A stretch of 64,000 nucleotides of DNA, from the NCBI RefSeq assembly GCF_027922365.1, contig NZ_BSFN01000008.1, forward strand, positions 124,001 through 188,000, read 5' to 3'. Every line of letters begins with the position of its first letter. Position 1 is the stretch's first letter. A model generated the notes under the pieces. It worked only from the letters and a program-made list of their open reading frames with translations. It was not told the origin of the DNA and made no database searches. This document shows positions 1-8,700 of this stretch, one piece after another. The stretch comes from Pseudomonas turukhanskensis (GTDB lineage: Bacteria > Pseudomonadota > Gammaproteobacteria > Pseudomonadales > Pseudomonadaceae). Position numbers and translations under genes: made by a program.

Positions 1-31
1 CAAACCCGGGACCTACTGATTACAAGTCAGT
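1..31 (-). repeat. Partial tRNA-Thr copy, left attachment site of island 1
   Basis: Bases 3-31 are identical to 52602-52630, which span the T-arm, variable loop and anticodon stem-loop of tRNA-Thr. Homology ends at base 32, and base 2 differs (A instead of G). The rest of the 3' end would lie left of the window. Because identity reaches into the anticodon stem, crossover for this island probably took place at or near the anticodon loop, as in many tyrosine-integrase islands. It is not a functional tRNA gene. Confidence 0.8.
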
Positions 32-171
32 GACAAAGTCATGTTATTCACAGGTCATTTGGTTAAAGCTAACAGCATTGACGATTTGTAAATGCCTGAA
101 TATAAAGGTTTTTAACGTATTTATTGGCTTTCAAGACTGAATATAGGCATTGATTACTATTTAGTCAAAAC

Positions 172-222
172 CCTACCCCAGCCCTACCCCGAGCGCTATA
201 ATCCCTACCCTAACCCTACCCC
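172..222. repeat. Four CCTACCC(C) repeats beside integrase gene (putative arm sites)
   Basis: Copies begin at 172, 183, 204 and 215, giving spacings of 11, 21 and 11 bp. Two more copies, also 11 bp apart, occur at the far end of the island (24274 and 24285). Helically phased direct repeats close to both ends of an integrase-bearing element are typical of arm-type integrase binding sites. They end 21 bp before the integrase start, so they could also allow autoregulation. Inference from position and spacing. Confidence 0.6.
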
Positions 223-243
223 AGAAACGGTCAGGATTTCGGT

Positions 244-1614
244 ATGACGACGCGCACGGCCATGAACGAACACACCCTGAAACGGCTCAAATATGATCCC
301 GCAAAAGGCCGTGTCGAACTCCTTGATCCCCCTATGCCCGGACATGGCACATTCGGCGTGCGGGTCAACAAGACATGCAAAAGTTTCATCTTGCTCTACA
401 GCTTTCATAACCATCCTCGTCGCCTGACGCTGGGTACCTACCCTGACTTGTCGCTTGCTGAGGCACGCGCCAAGGCCGCGCAGGCTGTCGAACTACTTAA
501 GCAGGGCATCGATCCGGGACAGAAGAAGATTGTCGAGTTGGTCGAGTATCGTACGAGTCCGACTTTTGAGGAGGCCGTTGAAAGCTATCTGGAATGGGCC
601 CGGACTAATAAGAAATCGTGGCGTGAGGATGAACGCATGCTGCGCACTGAGTTTGTGCCTCACCTGGGTAGAACCAAAATTGGTGATGTCAGGCGCAAGC
701 AGGTGGTGGCGTTGCTCGATGAAAAGGCCAAGACCGCCCCCGTGCAGGCCAACCGTATGCTGGCCGTGATCCGCAAGATGTTCAACTTCTGCGTCGAGCG
801 CGAGATTCTCGATGCCACACCCTTGGTGCAGATCAAGAAAGTAGCTAAGGAAACGCCACGGGAGCGCAGCCTCAATCGGCACGAGCTGGTTTGGTTTTTG
901 CACCAGTTGGCCGGCGCCTCGCTGACTCAAAACACGCGCTTTGCTCTGTTGCTGAGCTTGATGCTGGCGCAGCGCTCGGGGCGCATCGTGGCCATGCGCT
1001 GGGTCGACTTTGATCTCGAAGACCGGATCTGGGATCGCAGTGGCAAGTTCGAGAAGAACAACAACCCCATTGCCATCCCGCTCTCGGACGATTTGTTGAG
1101 CATTTTGAAATATCTGCGCGAGCAACAGGTTCAGAAAGTGATGTCGCATGACCCTGAGCGCTGGGTGAATAGTAAAGCGCTGCCCAGTCCTGGGCAGTAT
1201 GTGTTTCCAGGGCGGTGGCCCACTAAACCGCAGACACAGCCTTCGCTAAACCGCGCGATGCGTCGCTTCTACGATGACTACGTGAAGGATTCAGATCGGG
1301 TCGAAGAAGAGAGCCTGCTGCGCGTTGCCGAAGGCTATCCGCGTCCAACCGTGCATGACCTGCGACGCACGGCGACCACGCACATGTCCAAGCACGGCCT
1401 GGGCAAGGAAGTCCGTAGTCGCATTCTTAACCACAAGGACCTTTCGGTAGATGCGATTTATGACCGCTATGCCTACTTTGAAGAAAAGGCAGAGGCTCTC
1501 CAGGGGTGGCATGCCTATCTGAAGGGGTTGCTGCAGAAGGAGTTTGGTGACGTGGATTGGGTGGAGTTTTATGGGCGACGCATGGAGTCTGTTCCGTCTA
1601 GTGAAGACAATTAG
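244..1614 (+). CDS. Tyrosine-family integrase of island 1
   Basis: A 456-residue site-specific tyrosine recombinase, expected to integrate and excise island 1 at tRNA-Thr. The N-terminal part (about 1-100) carries the arm-binding domain common to P4-type integrases, with a stretch reading LTLGTYPDLSLAEARAKA. Residues 105-190 look like the SAM-like core-binding domain. The catalytic domain shows Arg in LAQRSGR (about 244), HDLRR (about 371-375), LNHKD (His about 397) and a Tyr in IYDRY (about 406). All the expected catalytic positions are therefore present and the gene looks intact. It starts 213 bp from the tRNA fragment and reads into the island. The ATG at 244 is chosen; an in-frame ATG at 262 is also possible. 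CCTACCC repeats just upstream are its likely arm sites. Confidence 0.93.
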   Translation: MTTRTAMNEHTLKRLKYDPAKGRVELLDPPMPGHGTFGVRVNKTCKSFILLYSFHNHPRRLTLGTYPDLSLAEARAKAAQAVELLKQGIDPGQKKIVELVEYRTSPTFEEAVESYLEWARTNKKSWREDERMLRTEFVPHLGRTKIGDVRRKQVVALLDEKAKTAPVQANRMLAVIRKMFNFCVEREILDATPLVQIKKVAKETPRERSLNRHELVWFLHQLAGASLTQNTRFALLLSLMLAQRSGRIVAMRWVDFDLEDRIWDRSGKFEKNNNPIAIPLSDDLLSILKYLREQQVQKVMSHDPERWVNSKALPSPGQYVFPGRWPTKPQTQPSLNRAMRRFYDDYVKDSDRVEEESLLRVAEGYPRPTVHDLRRTATTHMSKHGLGKEVRSRILNHKDLSVDAIYDRYAYFEEKAEALQGWHAYLKGLLQKEFGDVDWVEFYGRRMESVPSSEDN

Positions 1615-2060
1615 GAATAAGTCCACGTTCTGAGTGCAGGCTAGCGGGTGCCTTAGCTCCGTGCTGTTGGTTAATGTGTAGTCGTCATTGTCCTGAGCTG
1701 TCTCTAGGTCAGGAGTGTGTATCTACAGGTTAAATGTTGACGGGTGCGGTGCTGCCGGCGTTCCTGCTTCATGAACCCCGAATGTCTGCTTTCCCATTCA
1801 TGCGGTTGCTGCATGCGGCTGATGGAGTCGCTATTACCGACCGATCTACTAGAGTTGAGAATGAAGCGTTACGTGCTAGCTTCTCTGTGACGCTTTGACC
1901 TCCGCACTGTTTAGCCGGCCTCCTTGCCTTAGGGGCACCAAGGCCGTGCAGCGATGCTGGCATAGGATTGCGTTGTGTGGTGTTTTCTGAAATTTTTAAT
2001 GAGAGTCCGCCAGTCGTTTCTAGAGAGAAACGCTATAAATGATAGGCAGAATGCCATGGA
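1615..2060. other. Intergenic region, no gene seen
   Basis: This 446-bp stretch separates the integrase from the signalling locus. No reading frame here resembles a protein. The only structure seen is a small palindrome at 2015-2032 close to the next start codon. It probably holds the promoter of the GGDEF-EAL gene, but no convincing -35/-10 pair is visible. Confidence 0.5.
2015..2032. promoter_or_regulatory. Small inverted repeat upstream of GGDEF-EAL gene
   Basis: CGTTTCT and AGAAACG flank a 4-nt spacer, followed by an AT-rich TATAAAT at about 2035. It lies 28 bp ahead of the start at 2061 and could be an operator or a hairpin in the leader. No regulator can be assigned. Confidence 0.3.
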
Positions 2061-3785
2061 GTGCAATTGAGTGATTTAAGGCAGCAGCTCCGCACATCAG
2101 GAATGGGCGTTAGGCCTACCATTCTTATTGTCGAAGATCAGGAAATTGATGCTCTCGTCTTGCGTGAGATGGTGCGCGATTTGGGAGATGTCTATCTGGC
2201 TAGTGATGGGCCTTCTGCGCTTGCCCTCGCGAATCAACACAAGCCTGATTTAGTTCTGCTCGACATTGAGCTTGATGGCATGAGTGGCTTCACTGTCTGT
2301 AAAGCTTTTAAAGCTGATCCCAAATTATGTGATACGGCCATAATTTTCGTAACGGCCCACGTTCAAGTCGATAATGAACTTCGTGCGCTTGAGACTGGCG
2401 GCATTGGTTTCATTCATAAGCCACTTAATGCTCAAGTGGCTCGGGCGCACATAAAGGTTCACCTTGCTCTGCACGAAGCAGCTAAAAGACTCGCCAATCA
2501 TGACGCTTTAACAGGGCTCCCAAATCGTGCGCTACTTCAGGATCGAACTGAGCAGGCTTTGCAGAAAGCGCGCCGCAACAATACTCGCGTGGCTATGCTC
2601 TTGCTGGATTTGGACAATTTCAAATTGCTCAATGATTCGTTAGGCCATTCTGTAGGCGATGCTTTGCTTAAGGATGTTGCAGATCGTTTAGAGGAGGTTT
2701 CAAGAAGTCTGGATACAGTGAGCAGGCAGGGTGGCGATGAGTTTGTTGTTCTTTTGCCCGAGATTGCCAGTTTTGACGCTGTAGGTGATTTTGCTGAGCG
2801 GCTTTTAGTTGCGATTAACTCACCATTCTCAATTAAAGGGAGTCGCTATGACTTGAGTGTTAGCATCGGGATAAGCCTGTATCCGGATGATGCTCATGAT
2901 GCTGAATCATTATATCGTCATGCTGATTCGGCAATGTATCAAGCAAAAGTCGATGGACGTAATCGCTATCGTTTCTTTTCTGCAGATATTGAACAGTCTA
3001 CACGTGGGCGCCATCTGCTTGAACAACACATGCGCAGTGCCTTGGATGCACGAGTTTTTGAGGTTTTTTATCAAGCAAAAGTAATTGCTGATGAGAACAA
3101 GATTGTTGGTATGGAAGCTTTGTTGCGCTGGCGCGGTGAGGATGATGAGTTAATTTCGCCAGCAGATTTTATCCCATTAGCTGAAGAAACCGGCTTGATC
3201 ATTCCGTTGGGGAAGTATGTGTTGCAGCAAGCGTGTTTGGATGCTAAATCGCTTATAGATCAAGGCGCCAATATTATTGTTAGCGTCAACATATCGGCTG
3301 TGCAGTTTCGGGAAGAGTCATTCTTGCAGATGGTGCAGGATTCTTTGCAGATATCAGGCCTTAAGTCGTGTTTTCTTGAGTTGGAGATTACCGAAGGCGT
3401 ACTTGCTAAGAATATACAGCGAACCCAGCAGTTACTTTCGTCACTAAGAACTATGGGGGTTCGAATTGCTCTCGATGATTTCGGTACGGGTTATTCTAGC
3501 CTCACTTACCTTAAGAGTTTCCCGTTGGATGTTTTAAAAATTGATCAAGGTTTCGTGCGTGACATGTTGGTTGATAAGAGTGATGCTGTAATCGTTGATG
3601 CGATTGTTAGGATTTCTCAAGCGTTTGAGTTGGAGTTGGTGGCTGAGGGTGTTGAAACACTGGAGCAGGTATCTGCCTTACAGTCATTAGGTTGCCGGAT
3701 TATGCAGGGGTATTTATATTCAAAACCTATAGCTTATGAGGAGTTTGTTGTCTTGCTTCATTCTGGTGGGTTTGGTTTTAAATAG
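2061..3785 (+). CDS. Response regulator with GGDEF and EAL domains
   Basis: A 574-residue cytoplasmic regulator that should make and/or degrade cyclic di-GMP under phosphorelay control. Order: receiver (about 18-135, phospho-acceptor Asp about 68 in LLDIEL, Lys in HKPL), GGDEF domain (about 145-310) with an intact GGDEF signature at about 224-228 preceded by RSLD, an RxxD inhibitory site five residues upstream, and EAL domain (about 325-565) with MEALLRW, LEITE, DDFGTGYSS, KIDQGF and AEGVET. Cyclase and phosphodiesterase residues all look intact, so both activities are possible. The start is GTG 2061; an ATG at 2103 is an alternative. This gene and the next are visibly more A+T-rich than the kinases downstream, hinting at a different origin. 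It is probably co-transcribed with the HPt gene that follows. Confidence 0.92.
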   Translation: MQLSDLRQQLRTSGMGVRPTILIVEDQEIDALVLREMVRDLGDVYLASDGPSALALANQHKPDLVLLDIELDGMSGFTVCKAFKADPKLCDTAIIFVTAHVQVDNELRALETGGIGFIHKPLNAQVARAHIKVHLALHEAAKRLANHDALTGLPNRALLQDRTEQALQKARRNNTRVAMLLLDLDNFKLLNDSLGHSVGDALLKDVADRLEEVSRSLDTVSRQGGDEFVVLLPEIASFDAVGDFAERLLVAINSPFSIKGSRYDLSVSIGISLYPDDAHDAESLYRHADSAMYQAKVDGRNRYRFFSADIEQSTRGRHLLEQHMRSALDARVFEVFYQAKVIADENKIVGMEALLRWRGEDDELISPADFIPLAEETGLIIPLGKYVLQQACLDAKSLIDQGANIIVSVNISAVQFREESFLQMVQDSLQISGLKSCFLELEITEGVLAKNIQRTQQLLSSLRTMGVRIALDDFGTGYSSLTYLKSFPLDVLKIDQGFVRDMLVDKSDAVIVDAIVRISQAFELELVAEGVETLEQVSALQSLGCRIMQGYLYSKPIAYEEFVVLLHSGGFGFK

Positions 3786-3843
3786 TTTTTGGTTGTTATT
3801 TGGGGGGCTTTTATGAGTCGTATTGGAATGCAGTGGCTATAGA

Positions 3844-4350
3844 ATGTCAAATAACTCGCCAATTGCGCTAGGTGAAGATTGTTTGGCTGTTCCTGCTGAG
3901 TTGGTTAGTTCTGCGGCTAGGTTGCAGGAGCATTTAATTAGTGGCGGAGCGGCGTCACTTATGTCGTTGCGAGAGGTAGATTATGGTTCTGTTGTCGAGT
4001 CATTTGAATTCATCGGCTTTCGATTTGGTGGCAACCTAGTTTTAATAAAGAGTGTATTGAATAGCTTTGCGCCTTCACAATTAAATCAACTTGAGCGGTT
4101 AAGTAATTTTTCCAAGCGTCGAGATCCTGTCGGTGCAGCTGCTGTGCTTCATGCGATGAGAGGTACGTGTGGCACCATGGGGGCACAGCTGCTTTCAACG
4201 TTCGCCGGGGAGCTTGAGCATCGCCTGATTCATGATGACGAAGAATCGCAGTTATATCTGCTAGCTGATGAAAGCCTTGTTGATTTATTGCGTGAGCTAA
4301 TTGTTTTTAGCGACAAGATTTTAAAGAATATGTTTGATGTGTCAGTGTGA
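3844..4350 (+). CDS. HPt-domain phosphotransfer protein
   Basis: A 168-residue protein whose middle matches a histidine phosphotransfer domain: a helical stretch with the phospho-accepting His (about 103) in LHAMRGTCGTMGA, close to the classic H-x-x-K/R-G-x-x-x-x-x-G pattern. HPt proteins shuttle phosphate between hybrid kinases and response regulators, and this one sits between the receiver-GGDEF-EAL gene and the kinase operon, an obvious relay position. ATG 3844 is preferred; an in-frame TTG at 3823 would add seven residues. Neither has a strong ribosome binding site. The gap to the previous gene is 58 bp, so the two are probably transcribed together. Confidence 0.75.
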   Translation: MSNNSPIALGEDCLAVPAELVSSAARLQEHLISGGAASLMSLREVDYGSVVESFEFIGFRFGGNLVLIKSVLNSFAPSQLNQLERLSNFSKRRDPVGAAAVLHAMRGTCGTMGAQLLSTFAGELEHRLIHDDEESQLYLLADESLVDLLRELIVFSDKILKNMFDVSV

Positions 4351-4406
4351 TGGTAGCGTTTAGACAGGTTCGGGCGTATAAAAATCGTTGATGAGTTTTT
4401 TGGTTT

Positions 4407-4436
4407 TGACAAAATGTGCTAATGTTTTTTGTCATG
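4407..4436 (+). promoter_or_regulatory. Candidate sigma70 promoter with overlapping inverted repeat
   Basis: A perfect TTGACA at 4407-4412 is followed 18 bp later by TGTCAT (4431-4436), a weak -10. The same segment contains an inverted repeat: TGACAAAA (4408-4415) and TTTTGTCA (4428-4435), 12 bp apart. A repressor on it would cover the promoter. It sits in the 239-bp gap before the long kinase operon that begins at 4590, the only large gap in that locus, so it is the best candidate for the operon promoter. Confidence 0.5.
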
Positions 4437-4589
4437 AGTTTGCTCTGATTGCTCCGGGTTTTAATTTTAGAGCGAGCGTTTAAGTAAATTTATTATTAGC
4501 CTAAGCAGATGCTGGGGGCTATACATAGCTACAGACATAACAAAAAATGCTGCGCTTGCCTTATTGGATGAAGGCTGTAGGAGTGACAG

Positions 4590-5717
4590 ATGCACGTGAT
4601 GATTCTCGAAGACGATGTCTGGATTTCTGACCTCTTGCGTCAAATCGTTCACAGCCTCCGCCCGCAGGCGCAAATTAGCTGCAAAACCAGCGTAACTGCT
4701 GCTTTAGATGAGTGGCAGAGCAATCCCGCTGATCTGGTTATTTGCGATTGGAACCTCCCTGACGGGCCTGGTACTCGTTTGCTTGAGCGAATCCGCAAAC
4801 AGGATACTCAGGTGCCTCTGGTAATGATTACCGGGCGTGCAGATCGTGACAGTGTGCTGGAGGTGCGGTCGCTACGGGTGAGCGCGTTTATAAGTAAGCC
4901 CTTTCAGGTCCCCAAGGTGCTGGATTGCTTGGACCGTTTATTACCTGCCACCAGTTCGTTGAGTCCCTCTTTCGCAACTGCGGTTGAGCGTTTTGCGGAT
5001 TTTCTGGCTGAGCAAACTAGCGAAAATCTGGATATGCCGTTGCAAGCGGGCAGCTTTGCTAGGCTCGTCGCGCTAGGCAAGCAGCCTGCAGAGTTGCGCG
5101 GCCTGTATGAGATTGCGTGTGAGGAGCCTGCCATCACCGCGCGCCTTTTGGCTGCAGCCAATGGTGCTCAGTACAGCAATGGTGGCTCAGCCTGTATGAA
5201 TGTCCACGAGGCTTTGCAGGTGCTCGGCGTCGCCACCAGCTTGAATGTTGCGCTTGGGCTAACCCTTCGGCCTGAGGCTGAGCTGCAGGATCCCGAGCTG
5301 ATTTTGATGGCCCAGGAGCAGTTCGGACAGACCCAGTCTTTGTGCAAGCGTGTAGCGGATTTGGCTACGGCCTGCCGTATTGATCCTGCGCCGCTGCACA
5401 GTGCGGCGCTGTTGCATCGCATGGGTGAGCTTTGTGTGTTGGCGCAGGCCCAGCTCTGGCGTGATAAGGGGCACAGCTTATCTCTGGAAGACTTGAGTCA
5501 CGCTCTGGCCAATAGCAGCAGCGAGTTGGCGGGTCGCTTAAAGGCTCACTGGCGGTTACCTATCCCTTTGCGGGACCTTATTGGCGCTTGCTATGCACTA
5601 CCGGCGATCAATACGCGACGTGAAGCCATACTTATGCATCTTGCCGCCACCGAGCTTAGCGGTCAGGCAGATCCCACCAAGCTAGCCCGTTTACACCGGC
5701 TTGTTGGCCTGAATTGA
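4590..5717 (+). CDS. Response regulator with HDOD output domain
   Basis: A 375-residue protein with an N-terminal receiver (about 1-120; acidic pocket LEDD, Asp about 53 in ICDWNLPDG, Lys in ISKPF) and a C-terminal HDOD domain (about 150-350). HDOD is a catalytically dead relative of HD phosphohydrolases found in signalling proteins of Pseudomonas and Xanthomonas, often acting by protein contact. No DNA-binding domain is visible, so the output is presumably protein interaction. It is the first gene of the overlapping operon running to 18996. The ATG at 4590 follows GTAGGAG at a good distance. Confidence 0.85.
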   Translation: MHVMILEDDVWISDLLRQIVHSLRPQAQISCKTSVTAALDEWQSNPADLVICDWNLPDGPGTRLLERIRKQDTQVPLVMITGRADRDSVLEVRSLRVSAFISKPFQVPKVLDCLDRLLPATSSLSPSFATAVERFADFLAEQTSENLDMPLQAGSFARLVALGKQPAELRGLYEIACEEPAITARLLAAANGAQYSNGGSACMNVHEALQVLGVATSLNVALGLTLRPEAELQDPELILMAQEQFGQTQSLCKRVADLATACRIDPAPLHSAALLHRMGELCVLAQAQLWRDKGHSLSLEDLSHALANSSSELAGRLKAHWRLPIPLRDLIGACYALPAINTRREAILMHLAATELSGQADPTKLARLHRLVGLN

Positions 5718-5734
5718 TAGGTACTTGGCACATA

Positions 5735-8700
5735 ATGAGCAAACCCAAGTCGCTAACTCTTTTAATCGCGCTGGGCGGTAGCCTCTGTTTGACTCTGTTA
5801 TTTATGGCCTTGACGTGGCAGGCCATAAATCAATGGGAGGCTCTTTGGCAGCATTCCCATCAGGCTGAGCAGGGCTTGATCTTGCCGGGTGATCAGCCGA
5901 ATAGCCTTAAATCTGAGTCGACAGCACCACACGCTCAGGTAGAAGTAACAAGGGCTGAGATTGGCCGTACCGCCAAGCAGCACCTAAGCGATACACGGCA
6001 GCTGTTCGTTAGATGGTCGATTGCATGGCTGGCAGCTCTTGGCCTTATGTTGTTGATGTTTTGGGCCACTCGGTACAACACCCGACAATTGATGCTCATT
6101 CATCAGGCTGACCTACAGGATCGTCACCGAGAAAGTGAGCAAGCCCGTGAGTTGTTGGGATTGATTGCCTGGGCTCAGGCTGCATATATCCAGACGGATA
6201 ATCAACGCGACAGTTTTAATGCATTGCTTAATCGCATTTTGGCCGTCACTGAAAGCCAGTTCGGTTTTATCGGTGAGGTGCTCCAAGATCAGCAAGGCCT
6301 GCCATACCTGCGCACTTATGCCATCAGCAATATCGCCTGGGATCAGGCCAGCGCTGATTTTTATTCTGAGCGTGCAGATCAGGGCATGGAGTTCCATAAC
6401 CTCGATACATTGTTCGGGCGTGTGATTCGTGATGCCGTGGCGTTGATCAGTAATGCCCCCGGCGCAGATCCCCGGCGTGGTGGTTTACCGCCCGGACATC
6501 CGCCCTTGGATGCTTTCGCGGGGTTCCCGCTGTTCGCCAATGGTCAACTGGTCGGTATGTTGGGTATTGCAAACCGTCCAGGTGGTTATGTTGATGAATT
6601 CGCGGAACAGCTCAAGCCTCTTCTGGCAACGCTGGGGCAGCTGATTGAGGCGTTGCGCCGCGATATTCAGCGTCAGCAAACCCAGCAAAGTCTGCAGCGG
6701 CAACAACATGCGTTAAGCGCCCTTAACCAAATTGCTGCACTGGCTCATTTGGATAGTCAGCAGCAACTGCGTGCGGCGCTGCAACTGGGCGCTGAGTTCT
6801 ATGGCACTCCACTGGGGCTCATCAGTCGGATTGAAGGCGAGGACTATCAAGTCCTGGCGCAGTTTTCTCCGTCGGGCACGCTACAAGATGGCCAGCACTT
6901 CAGTCTGGGCGAAACATACTGCAGCCTCACCCTAGCTGGCCGTGATGTATTGGCTATCGACCATATGGGCAGCAGCGAGTATGCGCACCATCCCTGTTAC
7001 CCCGCGTTTAGTTTGGAAACCTATATCGGAACCGCAGTTGTAGTTAGTGATCGTGCCTTTGGTACGCTGGCGTTTTGCTCGGCTGAGCCTCGTAAAACGC
7101 CATTCGATGACGCCGAGCTGGAGTTTTTGCGTCTTTTTGCTCGCTGGGTTGGCGCCACGCTGGAGCGTCAACAGCAGGAGCAGGCCCGTCAGACCTTGCT
7201 GCAACGCTTGGATGAATCGCAGCGTATCGCTCGTCTCGGGCACTGGGAGGCCAACCTTGACGATGGCAGCCTGTATTGGTCCGCCCCTATCTATGAGATT
7301 TTCGGTTATGACCCCGAGCATTTCACCCCAAGCGTTGAGGGCTTCAAACGCTGTGTGCACCCTGAAGACGCTGCCATCGTCGAGGCATCCGAAGCTCGGG
7401 TAGGAGCGGGAGGTGAGCATAATGTTCGTCACCGCATCATTCGCCCGGATGGCGAGGTGCGTTGGGTGCAGGAATTAGCGCGGCTGCAACCCGACGCTGA
7501 GGGGCGTTTGGTGCGCTTGGTCGGCACCGTGCAGGATGTTACCGAGCAAGCCACAGCTGAGGCTACGCTCAAGAGCCAAAGTGAGCGCTTGCAGAGCATT
7601 ATTGCAGGTACGCACATCGGCACCTGGGAATGGAACGTGCAGTCCGGTGCGACTGTGTTCAACGAACGCTGGGCGGAGATCATCGGCTATCAGCTGGATG
7701 AGCTTGCACCCATCGATATTAACACCTGGTTGAACCATGCCCACCCAGATGATCTGCAGCAGTCAGGTGAGTTGCTTCAGGCGCATTTTCGCGGTGAAAC
7801 ACCCTATTACGACTGCCAGTGTCGAATGCGTCACCGGGACGGACATTGGGTCTGGGTGCATGATCGCGGTCGAGTCGTCAGTTGGAGTGCCGATGGTCAG
7901 CCGCTGATGATGTATGGCACGCATGCCGACATCAGTGAAATGCGCCAACAGCAAGAAGCGGTTTATCAGGCGCGCGCCTTCCTGCAAGCAGTGCTCGACT
8001 CAGCCACAGGGGTCAGCGTGATTGCTACGGAGCCGGCTGGCCGGATTACCCTGTTCAATCGTGGTGCCGAACGTCTGCTCGGCTATAGCGCTGACGAGGT
8101 TGTTGGCCTGCATACGCCAGCACTGTTTCACCTTGGTGGTGAGGTTGAGCAGCGTGGCCTGCAGTTAAGCGAGCAACTGGGGCTGGCGATCAGCGGGTTT
8201 GAGGTATTTATCCATCAGGCCCGCAGCGGCGAACCCGAAACCCGGCAGTGGACCTACCAGTGCAAGGATGGTAGTCAGCGCCAAGTCAACCTGACCGTCA
8301 GTGCTATGTTCGATAAGCACGAGCAGATCACCGGATTTTTGGGTATCGCCAGTGATATCAGTGAGCTACAAGCCGCAACACGTTCGCTGCAGAAGAGTGA
8401 AAGCCGCTTTCGTGGCTTAGTCGCCAACCTGCCAGGCATGGTCTACCGGTGCGAGAATGATGCCGATTGGAGCATGCGTTATATGAGCGACGAGATCGTC
8501 CAGTTAACCGGCTATCCGGCCAGCGACTTTATCAATAACCGGGTTAGAACTTATGCCAGTGTGATCCACCCGGATGACCTGCATCTTACCTATCAGTCAG
8601 CCACCGCTATCGAGCGTCAAGAGGCGTTCGAGTTGACCTATCGGCTGCAGCACGCGGATGGCCACAGCGTATGGGTGCGAGAAAAAGGGCGCGGTGAATA

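Noticed and set aside
1..31. Functional tRNA gene at the left edge
   Set aside because: Homology stops in the anticodon stem; the D-arm and 5' acceptor strand are missing.
1769..1963. 64-aa minus-strand frame between integrase and GGDEF-EAL gene
   Set aside because: No ribosome binding site and no recognisable composition; leftover open frame.
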